From Bordetella genomosp. 13 (GTDB lineage Bacteria > Pseudomonadota > Gammaproteobacteria > Burkholderiales > Burkholderiaceae_B): a stretch of 64,000 nucleotides of DNA. A program made the translations under genes and the position numbers. The stretch spans positions 359,935 through 423,934 of the forward strand of contig NZ_VEHL01000005.1 of the NCBI RefSeq assembly GCF_007679965.1. The letters are read 5' to 3'. Under the pieces are notes generated by a model. That model made no database searches. It saw only the letters and a list, made by a program, of their open reading frames with translations, and had not been told where the DNA came from. Position 1 is the stretch's first letter. Each line of letters starts with the position of its first letter. Below, piece after piece: positions 17,911-27,111 of this stretch.

Positions 17911-17958
17911 CCTGGCGCAGGGCTGACCTGGCGCAGGGCTGACCTGGCGCAGGGCTGA
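17895..17958. repeat. 16-bp tandem repeat starting in the recQ stop region
   Basis: Three perfect copies of CCTGGCGCAGGGCTGA (17911-17926, 17927-17942, 17943-17958) follow directly on a near-copy (17895-17910) that encodes the last RecQ residues and the TAG stop. Each copy brings a further stop triplet. The array looks like slippage amplification of the gene terminus. Confidence 0.9.
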
Positions 17959-18111
17959 TCCGGCGCGGCGGCCTGCCTGGACCAGGACTGACGATGCGCC
18001 GGGCGGACCCGCGGTTGGGCGAGCCCGCGCAGGACCGCCGCGAACCCCCGCCGCCCGGAAGGCACGCACGGCCAGGCTGCGCCGCAACACACGCCCGCTG
18101 CCTCGCCGCGC

Positions 18112-18981
18112 TCAGCGCGGCATCATCACCACGATGGCGCTCAGCGCCAGCACCAGGCCGAACAGGTTCAGCGCGCTCAGGCGTTCGCGGAACACCAGCG
18201 CGCCCACCACGGTGCCCAGCGTGATCACGCCCATGTTCATCGAGGCGAACACCAGAGCCGGGTTGCCCGGCAGGCTCTGGTGCGCCTTGATATAGGTGAT
18301 GATGTTGGCGAAGTTGAACAGCCCCAGGATCACGCCCGCGCCCAGGCTGCGCCATTGCCATTGCACGCGGCGCGCCAGCAGGTACAGCGTGGTGACCAGG
18401 CCGGCCAGTATGAACACCACCAGCATCGTGCCCGGAAAGGCCGAGCCGGCGCGCGCCATCTGCTTGTACAGCACGTCGATCACGCCGTAGCCCACCATCA
18501 CCGCCACCGGCCAGAGCCACGCGCCGCGCGTGGCGTCGGGGGCGGCGGCATCGTTGCGCGGCCGGCGCAGCAGGCAGGCCAGCGCACCGAAGGCCAGGGC
18601 GATGCCGGCCAGCTTGTGCGTCGTCAACTGCTCGCCGAACAGTGCGAAGGCCGCCAGCAGGGGAATGAACAGCGCCAGGCGCTGCGCCGCGTCGCTGCGC
18701 ACGATGCCGGCGTGCCGCACCGACTGCGCCATCGCCATGAAGACAGTGGGCATCAGGATCGCCAACGGCGCCAGCAGCCACCACGCGCCCGGCGTGGACA
18801 GCGCCTGGGCCGGCTGCGGCGCCAGCATCGCCCAGCACAGCACGGCCGCCACCGCGTAGTTGGCCGCGAAGGCCTGGCGCACGTCCACGTCGTGGCGGCG
18901 GGCCAGCTTCAGCAGCACGGAAACCGTGACGCTGCACATCACGCTGATGGCCAGCAGGATCAGGCCGGGAGTCAAGGGCAT
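18112..18981 (-). CDS. EamA/DMT-family transporter
   Basis: 289-residue protein with about ten predicted transmembrane helices in two homologous halves, the second starting near [21 protein letters not shown]. This is the drug/metabolite transporter layout. The start at 18981 opens with a clean first helix ([20 protein letters not shown]); the longer open frame runs into bioB. Its start overlaps the bioB stop by 10 bases, so it may be translated from the bioB transcript. Substrate unknown; a link to biotin or its precursors is possible but only by position. Confidence 0.82.
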   Translation of the reverse strand: MPLTPGLILLAISVMCSVTVSVLLKLARRHDVDVRQAFAANYAVAAVLCWAMLAPQPAQALSTPGAWWLLAPLAILMPTVFMAMAQSVRHAGIVRSDAAQRLALFIPLLAAFALFGEQLTTHKLAGIALAFGALACLLRRPRNDAAAPDATRGAWLWPVAVMVGYGVIDVLYKQMARAGSAFPGTMLVVFILAGLVTTLYLLARRVQWQWRSLGAGVILGLFNFANIITYIKAHQSLPGNPALVFASMNMGVITLGTVVGALVFRERLSALNLFGLVLALSAIVVMMPR

Positions 18982-19991
18982 GCTGCCTCCATGGGGGGTA
19001 GGGCGTCGCCGGCGCGCATGCCCAGGCGCGCCAGCAGGCGGCGGTCGGCGTCGGCTTGGGGATTGGCGGCCGTCAACAGGACGTCGCCGTAGAAGATCGA
19101 GTTGGCGCCGGCCAGGAAGCATAGCGCCTGTTCGGCGTCGTTCAGCGATTCGCGGCCGGCCGACAGGCGCACCATGGCGGTCGGCATGGTGACGCGGGCC
19201 ACCGCCACGGTGCGCACCAGTTCGAACGGGTCCAGCGGCTCGGCGTCCGCCAGCGGCGTGCCGGGCACGGCGACCAGGTTGTTGATGGGCACCGATTCCG
19301 GATACGGCCGCAGGTCGGCGAGCTGCGCGATCAGCGTGGCGCGCTCGCGGCGCGACTCGCCCATGCCGACGATGCCGCCGCAGCACACCGACAGGCCCGC
19401 GCCGCGCACCCGCCGCAGCGTGTCCAGGCGGTCCTGGTAAGTGCGGGTCGAGATGATCTCGCCGTAGTAGGCCGGCGAGGTGTCGAGGTTGTGGTTGTAG
19501 TAGTCCAGGCCGGCCTGCTTCAACTGTTCGGCCTGGCCGGCGCGCAGCATGCCCAGCGTCACGCAGGTCTCCAGCCCCAGCGCCTTCACGGCCGCGACCA
19601 TTTCGGCCACGGCGTCCAGCTGGTGCGGCTTGGGGCTGCGCCAGGCCGCGCCCATGCAGAAGCGCCGCGCCCCGCTGTCCCGGGCCGCGCGGGCCGCCTG
19701 CAGCACGTCTTCCAGCGGCAGCAGGGGCTGCGCGGGCACGCCCGTCTCGTAGCGCGCCGACTGCGGACAGTAGCCGCAATCTTCGGGACAGCCGCCGGTC
19801 TTGATCGACAGCAGCGTGGACAACTGCACCGTGTCGGCGGCGAAATGGCGGCGATGCACCGACTGCGCGCGGTGCAGCAGTTCGGGCAGCGGCAGGTCAT
19901 ACAGCGCCAGGATGTCGTCGACCTGCCAGGCGGCATCGGCCGCGGGGGCGGGCTGCGGGCGCACCGGGGCGGCCACGGGCTGGATATGCAT
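18972..19991 (-). CDS. bioB: Biotin synthase
   Basis: 339-residue radical-SAM enzyme that inserts sulfur into dethiobiotin. The SAM-cluster cysteines are Cys68, Cys72 and Cys75 ([15 protein letters not shown]). The auxiliary-cluster ligands and the [14 protein letters not shown] and GGIVGMGE segments are also present. The ATG at 19991 has an AAGGAG ribosome site 6 bases upstream. The N terminus carries an extra Pro/Ala stretch of about 20 residues. No other bio genes are in the window. Confidence 0.97.
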   Translation of the reverse strand: MHIQPVAAPVRPQPAPAADAAWQVDDILALYDLPLPELLHRAQSVHRRHFAADTVQLSTLLSIKTGGCPEDCGYCPQSARYETGVPAQPLLPLEDVLQAARAARDSGARRFCMGAAWRSPKPHQLDAVAEMVAAVKALGLETCVTLGMLRAGQAEQLKQAGLDYYNHNLDTSPAYYGEIISTRTYQDRLDTLRRVRGAGLSVCCGGIVGMGESRRERATLIAQLADLRPYPESVPINNLVAVPGTPLADAEPLDPFELVRTVAVARVTMPTAMVRLSAGRESLNDAEQALCFLAGANSIFYGDVLLTAANPQADADRRLLARLGMRAGDALPPMEAACP

Positions 19992-20463
19992 GGGGGCTCC
20001 TTCTTCGGGCCACTACGGAAGCGGTGGCAGGCGCATCGTAAGAACGCCATGGGTCCGCATGCAATTCCCGCTGAGAGGGGAGATTTGGGCGAGTGATGCC
20101 CGCAGTAACGGGGCACATGCCAGAAAATGTCCAGGCGCTGCGTGTATCTCGCAGGCATCTCGCAAGCGGCCCGTGCGTCTTAATTGTTGTATCAAAAAGT
20201 AATTCAATATCGGGGCTGTCCGTGCACGGTGGAAGCCCATTCAGTAGCGTCGAATCATGCGCCATGGTTGCCAGGATCGGCATCCGCCAAGGCGCGCAGC
20301 CCGGCGGCCAGCGCGTCGGGGGGGGCGATGTGCGTTCCTTTGCAGGACGGCATTCCCCAAAACCCTCATCCCTGCGGCCGCGGGTGCGCAGGCCCAAAAA
20401 ATGCGCCCGCATCGTGAAACGGCCATGCCTGGCCGCTCCGCGACGCGGGCGCACGTCGGGCGT
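19992..20463. other. Long non-coding spacer upstream of bioB
   Basis: About 470 bases without a credible gene. Most is GC-rich. An AT-rich pocket at 20178-20212 (reading TTGAAT...ATTAAG on the minus strand) is the likeliest bioB promoter, but no consensus operator for BirA or another regulator was found. Confidence 0.4.
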
Positions 20464-20493
20464 CGCGGCCCGGCCCGGGACGGGCCGGCCGCG
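20464..20493 (-). terminator. Strong hairpin just after the 5'-nucleotidase gene
   Basis: CGCGGC-C-CGGCCC (20464-20476) pairs with GGGCCG-GCCGCG (20482-20493), giving a 12-bp all-GC stem with one bulge, 7 bases past the stop codon. There is no T tract, so it may act as an mRNA 3' stabiliser as well as a terminator. Confidence 0.5.
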
Positions 20494-20500
20494 CCGCCGG

Positions 20501-22519
20501 TCAGGGGTTGAACGACTTCGTGCTGTACAGCGAAGCGTCGAGGCGCTCGATGACCGGCGCGTTCGTGACCGGGTCGATCTGGCGATCGATGTAGGTCTGG
20601 AAAGCGTCGGCATCCAGCACGCCGATGTCTTCCCGGCGCTCGGCCGGAATGGTGGCCAGGACCTTGTAGCCGTCGCCGCCCTGGGCGGCGAAGCTCAGCG
20701 TGAAGACTTTGTAGGATTTGGCGGGGTCGATGGCTTCCCATACGCCCGTGTCGCGGTTGCGCACTTCCAGGTTGCGGGCGCGGCTGCCATAGGCCTGGGC
20801 GTAGTTGACGTCGAAGCGCAGTCCGCCCGTGTACGGGTAGGGGCCCGTCGAGCCGGTGGCGCCGAACACGGCTTCCAGGCCGTCTTCCACCATCGTCTTG
20901 ACCTCGGCGCCGGTCAGCTCCAGGCGCCACAGCATGTTGCTGAAGGGCAGGACCGTCTGCACGTCGGCGGCCGTCACGTTGCCGACCGGCAGGGCCACGC
21001 GCACGCCGCCGCCGTTCTGCAGCGAGATGTCAGCGCCGCCGTAGTCGCTGTTGCCGATCTCCAGGAAGGCCTGGGCCACGTACTGCTGGATGTCGCCGCC
21101 GCGCTGCGAGACCAGGCCTTCGGTGTTGCACGTGCCGCTGCTGTTGCTGGTGTCCGCGATGGGCGGCGTGGCGGGGGCCCCGCCGACGCCCGGCGTGCCG
21201 GGCACGCGGCGACGGCACATCTCCTGCGTGGCGGTGGCCACGACCTTGGCGCGGAATTCGTCGACATAGGCCTTGAAGGGCTTGAGCGTCGCTTCCGCGG
21301 CGGCGTCGGGCTGCGTGATGCGCAGGTAGCCGATGCTGGCGGCGTCGGCGCGGAACGCGCGCTGGTCGGCCGCGCTGGCCACGACCGGGGGCGCGCCGGA
21401 GGTCGCGCCGGGCAGGCTGAAATCCTGGTCGATCAGCACGTGCGGAGTGCCGCTGCACTGCGTGACCTTGCCGTCCTTGTCGAAGGAGACTTTCAGCTCG
21501 CCCACGACCTGCGAGTATTCCCACGCGTGCACCAGGCACACGGGGCTGCCGTCCTTGTCGGCCAGCTGTTCGGCATACTTGCCGGCGGGCGTGCCCACGC
21601 CGTAGGTGGCCATCGAATCCGGGCCCAGCAGCGTATGCGAGTCGCCGCCGACCACGACGTCCACGCCGCTCAGGCCGGCCAGCACCTGCTTGTCGTACTC
21701 GTAGCCGATGTGGCTCATGACGACGATCTTGTTGACGCCCTGGGCCTTCAGTGCGTCGATCGAACGCTGCGCGGCGACGGTCTCGTCTTCGAACGTCGTG
21801 TCGGCGTCGGGGCTCGAGGAACTCTTGGTCTTGGTGGCGATGGTCAGGCCGACGATGCCGATCTTCTGGCCGCTGCGTTCGACGATGGTGTACGGATTGA
21901 CGTAGCCCGGCGCGCGCGAGGGATTCAGCGCGGAGTTCGCGCCGAACTTCGTGTTGGCGCTGAGCACCGGCGTCTGGCACGTGCCCGCGTGCAGGCGGTC
22001 GATGAAGCCCTTGAGCTCTGTGTCGCCCTTGTCGAATTCGTGGTTGCCCAGCGTGAAGGCGTCGAAGCACACCGTGTTCATCATCGCGGCATCGGCTTCG
22101 CCCAGCGCGCCGGCGCGGTTGTAGTAAAGCGTGCCGGTCAGCGCGTCGCCCGCGTGCAGCTTCAGCACGTTGGTGACGCCCGCGGACAGCTCCTGCATCG
22201 CGGCGGTCACGCGCGGGAAGCCGGCGGCTTCCACGTTGACGGTGACCCGGGTGCCCGCCGCGTTCAGCAGCTTCAGCGTGCGCGCCTTGGAATCCAGGTT
22301 CGAGTGATGATCGTCGATGTGCAGGATGGTCAGGTCCATCGGCTCGCCGGCGACCGGCGTCTCGACGGGGGGCGTGGTGGCCTGGTCATCGTCGTCGTGG
22401 TCGCTGCCGCCGCAGGCGGCGACCAGACCGGCGGCGGCCAGGGCCGCGGCGATGATTTTCAGGCGATGGTTCCAGCGGGGTTCGGGTCCCGGGCGGCCAA
22501 CGGACGGCTCGATGTGCAT
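20501..22519 (-). CDS. 5'-nucleotidase/metallophosphatase lipoprotein (UshA-like)
   Basis: 672 residues. The signal sequence ends in a lipobox (GLVAACGGS), followed by an acidic DHDDDD tract, so the enzyme is lipid-anchored. The N-terminal metallophosphoesterase domain has DLTILHIDDHHSN (the usual DxH with an Asp-His variant), GDALTGT, LGNHEFDKGD and VMSHIGYEYD. The C-terminal 5'-nucleotidase domain contains ISLQNGGGVRVALPVG and GGLRFDVNY. The family hydrolyses nucleotides or other phosphate esters in the periplasm. Substrate not deducible. The gene stands alone. Confidence 0.9.
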   Translation of the reverse strand: MHIEPSVGRPGPEPRWNHRLKIIAAALAAAGLVAACGGSDHDDDDQATTPPVETPVAGEPMDLTILHIDDHHSNLDSKARTLKLLNAAGTRVTVNVEAAGFPRVTAAMQELSAGVTNVLKLHAGDALTGTLYYNRAGALGEADAAMMNTVCFDAFTLGNHEFDKGDTELKGFIDRLHAGTCQTPVLSANTKFGANSALNPSRAPGYVNPYTIVERSGQKIGIVGLTIATKTKSSSSPDADTTFEDETVAAQRSIDALKAQGVNKIVVMSHIGYEYDKQVLAGLSGVDVVVGGDSHTLLGPDSMATYGVGTPAGKYAEQLADKDGSPVCLVHAWEYSQVVGELKVSFDKDGKVTQCSGTPHVLIDQDFSLPGATSGAPPVVASAADQRAFRADAASIGYLRITQPDAAAEATLKPFKAYVDEFRAKVVATATQEMCRRRVPGTPGVGGAPATPPIADTSNSSGTCNTEGLVSQRGGDIQQYVAQAFLEIGNSDYGGADISLQNGGGVRVALPVGNVTAADVQTVLPFSNMLWRLELTGAEVKTMVEDGLEAVFGATGSTGPYPYTGGLRFDVNYAQAYGSRARNLEVRNRDTGVWEAIDPAKSYKVFTLSFAAQGGDGYKVLATIPAERREDIGVLDADAFQTYIDRQIDPVTNAPVIERLDASLYSTKSFNP

Positions 22520-22770
22520 GACGCTCTCCTCGATGCGACTAAAGAGGCGTCATGGTCGACGGGCGTAATTACGAAGCTGTTAATTTACTGAACGAATAGA
22601 CCGTCTGTCGCTTTCCTGAAACAGGGTGTATGAAAGTGCTGGGTGGTCACGCCGGTGTCATGGATATGGGGGACGCAATGTTCGTTCTGCTCACATACGT
22701 CATGGATCGTGACCCCACGCCCGGGGCAACCTGCCTACCATGAAGCCATTACGTTGAACGGGAGACCAAG

Positions 22771-23025
22771 ATGGCCCAGAAAGAAGAACGCACCGCCGAA
22801 GAGATCCGCCTGCTGATCCAGCAGGCCGTGGACAGCCAGACGCGGCCAGCCGGCAGCAACGTCGAGATCGTCATCCCGACGCCGCAATTGCTCGAGGAAG
22901 ACAAGAACGGCACCAACTGGGAGGTCCCGCCGCACAGCGGCGACAAGCTCTATACCGAAGTGGTGGCGCGCGCCGTGCGCGACGCGCAGGCGAAGTACCG
23001 CCTGCGTATCGACCACGCCGAATAA
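22771..23025 (+). CDS. Small conserved protein of unknown function
   Basis: 84-residue acidic, soluble protein (MAQKEERTAEEIRLLIQQAV...). It has a predicted N-terminal helix, a central NVEIVIPTPQLLEEDKNGTNWEVP segment and a C-terminal helix (YTEVVARAVRDAQAKYRL). A good ribosome site (CGGGAGACC) precedes the ATG and codon use fits its neighbours, so it is likely real. No signal peptide or membrane segment. It lies alone between the 5'-nucleotidase and the tRNA cluster. I do not recognise its function. Confidence 0.7.
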   Translation: MAQKEERTAEEIRLLIQQAVDSQTRPAGSNVEIVIPTPQLLEEDKNGTNWEVPPHSGDKLYTEVVARAVRDAQAKYRLRIDHAE

Positions 23026-23091
23026 ACGAGCGAGCCCGGGGACAGAAGCGGGCCTCGCGTCCGCCCTGGCATTCTTTGCCGGGCGCAAATG

Positions 23092-23127
23092 AAAAAGGGT
23101 TGGCGCGATCGAATCGGGCCAACCCTT
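23092..23127 (-). terminator. Terminator of the first tRNA cluster
   Basis: AAAGGGTTGGC (23094-23104) and GCCAACCCTTT (23118-23127) form a stem of about 10 bp that runs into T residues on the minus strand, 9 bases past the tRNA-Asp 3' end. Confidence 0.75.
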
Positions 23128-23135
23128 TGGATTTT

Positions 23136-23212
23136 TGGCGGAGCGGACGGGGCTCGAACCCGCGACCCCCGGCGTGACAGGCCGGTATTCTAACCAACTG
23201 AACTACCGCTCC
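23136..23212 (-). tRNA. tRNA-Asp (GTC)
   Basis: 77 nt including an encoded CCA. It folds to a standard cloverleaf: acceptor GGAGCGG/CCGCTCC, discriminator G, anticodon loop CTGTCAC with GTC, and T-arm GGTTCGAGCC. Last of three tRNAs on the minus strand (Ala, Glu, Asp). An almost identical gene is at 25133-25209. Confidence 0.97.
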
Positions 23213-23257
23213 GCAGCGGTTTACGTCACCGTACTACTTGTGCAGATGCCAGCAAGC

Positions 23258-23333
23258 TGGCGTCCCCTAGGGGATTCGAACCCCTGTACTCACCGTGAAA
23301 GGGTGATGTCCTAGGCCTCTAGACGAAGGGGAC
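23258..23333 (-). tRNA. tRNA-Glu (TTC)
   Basis: 76 nt with encoded CCA. Acceptor GTCCCCT/AGGGGAC, discriminator G, anticodon TTC in CTTTCAC. It closely matches E. coli tRNA-Glu. Second gene of the minus-strand cluster; its sister is at 25012-25087. Confidence 0.97.
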
Positions 23334-23361
23334 CTGAACCGCACATTCCGTTCGCTTGGAC

Positions 23362-23437
<76 letters not shown>

Positions 23438-23519
23438 GATGACCTTCACTGCGCATTGCGATGCCTGGGTGGTGTCGCTTTGCGTTTTGCCGTGTAGTCG
23501 TTTCGGCGAACGGGGGCGA

Positions 23520-23548
23520 ATTATGCACTATTTTTTTGCCGTTGTCAG
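23520..23548 (-). promoter_or_regulatory. Sigma-70 promoter of the first tRNA cluster
   Basis: On the minus strand, CTGACA (23543-23548), a 17-base spacer and CATAAT (23520-23525), about 80 bases upstream of tRNA-Ala. Near-consensus elements and ideal spacing. Confidence 0.7.
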
Positions 23549-23576
23549 ACGGGGTCGAAAAGCGGCAAGAAGCGGG

Positions 23577-24632
23577 TCAGCGCCGCAGCCGCTCGGTCAG
23601 CGGAACGTCGTCCTCGTGCGGCCACGCCGGTCCCGCGCCGGCGCTGCTGCGTTCGATGGCTCGCGCTATGTCCGCCATGTCGTCCTCGTCCAGTTCCAGC
23701 GTGGCGGCCGCCAGCCAGCCGTCGACCTGCGCCGCGCTGCGCGCGCCCGCGATGGCGCCGGTGACGCCGGGCCAGGCCAGGGTCCACGCGATGGCCACGG
23801 CGCCGACGGTTGTGCCGTGGCGGTCCGCGATGGGCGCCAGCGCGTCGGCCAGGGCCAGGTTGCGGGCCAGCAGGGGCGCGGTGAACTCCGCATGGCGCGA
23901 GCGCCAGTCGTTCTTCGGCAGCGCCGCCGCGCGAGCCTCGGTGAACTTGCCCGACAGCAGGCCCGATTGCATCGGGCTGTACACGATCACGCCGACGTCG
24001 TGTTCGGCGCACCACGGCAGCAGGTCGGCCGCGGCCTCGCGCCGGATGGCGGAGAAGGGCGGCTGCAGTGTGTCGATGCGGCCCAGCGCCTGCGCGGCCT
24101 GCAATTGCGCCTGGTTGTGGTTGGACAGGCCGATGGCGCGCAGCTTGCCCGCCTGCTTCAGTTCCAGCAGCGTGCGCCAGTAGTCGTCCAGCGGCGTGCC
24201 GTCGCCGGCCGGCCAGTGCATCTGGTAGAGATCGATGCGCTCGACGCCCAGGCGGCGCAGCGAGGCGTCGACTTCGCGCTTCAGGCTGTCGGGCGAGCCA
24301 TTGCGGCGCGGCATGGCATGGGGATCGTCGTCCTCGGACCAGGTCAGGCCGCCTTTGGTGAACACATAGGGCCGCTGCGACGCCGGCATGTCCGCCAGCG
24401 CCTGGCGCACGATCTCTTCCGAATGCCCCAGGCCATAGACGGCCGCCGTGTCGATCCAGTTGATGCCGCGATCCACCGCATGGCGGATCGCCGCGATGGA
24501 CTCGCCGTCGTCCTGCGATCCCCATCCCACCGCCCAGTTGCCGCCGCCGGCGGCCCATGCGCCGAAGCCGACGCGGGTGATGTGCATGTCGGTGCGCCCC
24601 AGGCGCCGGGTTGGAAAGGATGTAGTGGCCAT
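23577..24632 (-). CDS. Aldo/keto reductase
   Basis: 351-residue NADPH-dependent TIM-barrel oxidoreductase. The catalytic tetrad is visible: Asp and Tyr in NWIDTAAVYGLGHSEE, Lys in PYVFTKGGL and His in IDLYQMHWP. The cofactor-binding C-terminal part (GAIAGARSAAQVDGWL) is also present. I use the ATG at 24632; AAGGAG lies 13 bases upstream, a little far. Substrate unknown. The gene sits alone in the 1.5-kb spacer between two inverted tRNA clusters, so recombination between them would flip it. Confidence 0.92.
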   Translation of the reverse strand: MATTSFPTRRLGRTDMHITRVGFGAWAAGGGNWAVGWGSQDDGESIAAIRHAVDRGINWIDTAAVYGLGHSEEIVRQALADMPASQRPYVFTKGGLTWSEDDDPHAMPRRNGSPDSLKREVDASLRRLGVERIDLYQMHWPAGDGTPLDDYWRTLLELKQAGKLRAIGLSNHNQAQLQAAQALGRIDTLQPPFSAIRREAAADLLPWCAEHDVGVIVYSPMQSGLLSGKFTEARAAALPKNDWRSRHAEFTAPLLARNLALADALAPIADRHGTTVGAVAIAWTLAWPGVTGAIAGARSAAQVDGWLAAATLELDEDDMADIARAIERSSAGAGPAWPHEDDVPLTERLRR

Positions 24633-24790
24633 GATGTCTGGTCGTCTCCTTGGAAGCGGGGTCGCGATCGTCTCTCCATCGAAGATGCACCGAAAGCGCG
24701 CCGCGCGCAAGTCGTTGATTTGATTCGGGCATTGTTCACAGATCCGCGATCGGTGGGTGCCGGTCACCGCTTGCATGGCAGTCGCATGAC

Positions 24791-24848
24791 AAAAAAATTG
24801 GATTTTTTTGGCAGTGGACTTGCACGAGGCCAAAAACTTCTGCATAAT
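24791..24848 (+). promoter_or_regulatory. UP-element-like A/T tracts and promoter of the second tRNA cluster
   Basis: TTGCAC (24820-24825), a 17-base spacer and CATAAT (24843-24848) lie about 60 bases before tRNA-Ala. Two 7-base A and T runs (24791-24809) sit where an RNA polymerase UP element would be, suggesting high output. The sister cluster lacks the A/T tracts. Confidence 0.75.
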
Positions 24849-24909
24849 CTCGTTTCTTCGCCAACGGCACGAAGCAAACAGCAAAAGCAAGGCGCTGTTT
24901 GGGTCTCGG

Positions 24910-24985
<76 letters not shown>

Positions 24986-25011
24986 CCAAAGCGAAGAAAT
25001 GTGCAGTCCAA

Positions 25012-25087
25012 GTCCCCTTCGTCTAGAGGCCTAGGACATCACCCTTTCACGGTGAGTACAGGGGTTCGAATCCCCTAGGGGACGCCA
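25012..25087 (+). tRNA. tRNA-Glu (TTC)
   Basis: 76 nt with encoded CCA, TTC anticodon. The mature sequence matches 23258-23333. Second gene of the plus-strand cluster. Confidence 0.97.
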
Positions 25088-25132
25088 GCTTGCTGGCTTC
25101 TGCACAGTTAGTACGGTGACATAAACCGCTGC

Positions 25133-25209
25133 GGAGCGGTAGTTCAGTTGGTTAGAATACCGGCCTGTCACGCCGGGGGTCGCGGGTTCGAGCCCCGTCC
25201 GCTCCGCCA
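25133..25209 (+). tRNA. tRNA-Asp (GTC)
   Basis: 77 nt with encoded CCA, GTC anticodon. The mature sequence matches 23136-23212. The spacer before it is also almost the same as in the sister cluster. Confidence 0.97.
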
Positions 25210-25224
25210 CAAGATTCAGGCTGA

Positions 25225-25249
25225 AGCCCCGAGAAATCGGGGCTTTTTG
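25225..25249 (+). terminator. Terminator of the second tRNA cluster
   Basis: Perfect 8-bp stem AGCCCCGA / TCGGGGCT with a GAAA tetraloop, followed by TTTTGCTTT, 15 bases after tRNA-Asp. Confidence 0.9.
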
Positions 25250-25374
25250 CTTTGCGTGTCATTCGCGTGGGGGCCGGGGCGCACTTTTGCTTTTGCGTGG
25301 GCAGCCGCACTGCACAAGCGGCCTGGGCCGCGCCGCGCTGGGCGGCGACCCGCCGCCCAGGCGCATCGCCCGCA

Positions 25375-26991
25375 TCAACGCGGCTTGCGTCCGCGCCGCG
25401 CGGCGGCAATGATCAGCAGGGCGCCGGACAGCAGCAGCAGGGGCGCGTCGCCATAGCGCGTGTAAGGTGTCAGGCCGGTCATGCCCTGCACCGTCACGGG
25501 CAGCACGCCGGCCGTGTGCGGCGCCAGCATGCCCTGCACGCGCCCATGCGCGTCGATCGACGCGGTGATGCCGGTATTGGTCACGGTGACCATCGGGCGC
25601 GCGGTCTCGGCGCTGCGCAGGCGGCCGATCTGCAGGTGCTGGCGCAGCGCCCAGCTGTTGCCGAACCAGCCCAGGTTGCTCAGGTTGACCAGCAGGGTCG
25701 CGCCCGGCTCGCCGTTGGGGCCGGGCAGGATGGCCGGCAGCAGCTCGGGGCCGAACAGGTCTTCGTAGCAGATGTTGAACGCCAGGTGCTGGCCGCGGAT
25801 GTCGAATGGCTGCTGGCGCACCGGGCCGCGATCGAACTCGCCCAGCGGGATGTTCAGCATCTGCACGAACCAGCCGAATCCGGGCGGCACGTATTCGCCC
25901 CAGGGCACCAGGTGGCGCTTGTCGTAGCGCTGCGGCATGGTGCCGGCCGCGATCTGCTCGAACGGCGTGGTGGCGTCGAAGCCGATGGCGCTGTTGGTGT
26001 AGCGCTGGGTACCGTCCGCCTCGACGGTGTGCAGCGGCGCGCCCATGGCGATGGCGCTGTTCTGGCGTTCGGCCAGCTTGCGCCAGGTTTCCCAGACCTG
26101 CGGGTCGAGCTGGTCCTGGAACAGCGGCAGCACCGTCTCGGGCAGGATGATCAGGTCGGGTGCGGGATCGCCGGCGGCGGGCGCCTGCACGGCCAGCCGC
26201 ATGTGGCTGATGATGCCTTCTTCCAGCAGGGCCGGGTCGAACTTCTGCGACTGTCCGATATTGCCTTGTACCAGGCGCAGGTTCAGGGGCTTGCCCTCGG
26301 GCGACGACCAGTCGATGCGGCCCAGTGGCCAGCCGGCCACGGCCAGCACCGCCGCCGTGCCCAGCACGGGCAGGGCGGGACGCAGGCGGCCCGCGGGGGG
26401 CAGCGGAATCGACGCCAGCGCGGCGGCGGCCAGCGCCGCCAGCAGCGCGATGCCGTGCACGCCCAAAAGCGGCGCCCAGCCGGCCAGCGGGCTGTCGATG
26501 TGGGCGTAGCCGATGTTCAGCCACGGAAAGCCCGAGAACAGCACGCTGCGCAGCCATTCCAGGCCCGCCCAGGCGGCGGCCCAGGTCAGGGCATGGGCCA
26601 GCGGCGTGGCCGGCCTGCCCACCGGCCGCAGCCACACCGACAGCACGCCCGCGAATCCCCCGAACAGCGCCAGGAAGGCGGACAGCGCCACCACGCCGGC
26701 CACCGCCAGCGGGGCCGACAGGTCGCCGTACTGGTGCATGCTGATGAACAGCCAATACAGCCCGATGCCGAAGCTGACCAGCCCGAACCACCAGCCGCGC
26801 GCGAAGGCGTGCCAGGCGCGCGTGGCGCTGGCGGTACTGCGGGCAAGCACCGCCAGCGCCAGCACCTGGACGATGGCCAGCGACCAGGCGGGCAGGGGAT
26901 CGGAGGCGAAGGCCAGGGCGTGCACGCCGCCGGCCAGCGCCAGCGTGGCGGCGGAGATCAGGCGCGACTGGGCGCGGGTCGAGGTAGTCAT
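25375..26991 (-). CDS. lnt: Apolipoprotein N-acyltransferase
   Basis: 538-residue inner-membrane enzyme that adds the third acyl chain to lipoproteins. About six to seven transmembrane helices precede a periplasmic nitrilase-type domain. The catalytic residues are in the expected places: Glu in [12 protein letters not shown], Lys in [16 protein letters not shown] and Cys in [10 protein letters not shown] final helix ([13 protein letters not shown]) anchors the C terminus. It lies 120 bases downstream of the CBS-domain protein gene, the conserved proteobacterial order. Confidence 0.97.
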   Translation of the reverse strand: MTTSTRAQSRLISAATLALAGGVHALAFASDPLPAWSLAIVQVLALAVLARSTASATRAWHAFARGWWFGLVSFGIGLYWLFISMHQYGDLSAPLAVAGVVALSAFLALFGGFAGVLSVWLRPVGRPATPLAHALTWAAAWAGLEWLRSVLFSGFPWLNIGYAHIDSPLAGWAPLLGVHGIALLAALAAAALASIPLPPAGRLRPALPVLGTAAVLAVAGWPLGRIDWSSPEGKPLNLRLVQGNIGQSQKFDPALLEEGIISHMRLAVQAPAAGDPAPDLIILPETVLPLFQDQLDPQVWETWRKLAERQNSAIAMGAPLHTVEADGTQRYTNSAIGFDATTPFEQIAAGTMPQRYDKRHLVPWGEYVPPGFGWFVQMLNIPLGEFDRGPVRQQPFDIRGQHLAFNICYEDLFGPELLPAILPGPNGEPGATLLVNLSNLGWFGNSWALRQHLQIGRLRSAETARPMVTVTNTGITASIDAHGRVQGMLAPHTAGVLPVTVQGMTGLTPYTRYGDAPLLLLSGALLIIAAARRGRKPR

Positions 26992-27111
26992 GGGTGCGTG
27001 CTTCGGTCGCGCTGCGGCCTTCCCGGATGGGAGGGCGCGCTCATTGCGGTGGTCCAGGGCCGCCGCCTGGTGCGTGCCTGCGGGAGGCGCGCGCCCTGCG
27101 GCCCTGCGCGG

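Noticed and set aside
17895..17958. Possible CRISPR array at the tandem repeats
   Set aside because: Units abut with no spacers, and there are no cas genes; simple tandem repeat.
20170..20215. Biotin operator for BirA upstream of bioB
   Set aside because: AT-rich pocket without the long dyad expected of a BirA site; kept only as a likely promoter region.
20093..22591. 832-codon open frame on the plus strand opposite the 5'-nucleotidase
   Set aside because: Composition-driven antisense frame; the minus-strand protein has a lipobox, metal motifs and full domains, while this one is a His/Arg/Ala-rich translation with no motif.
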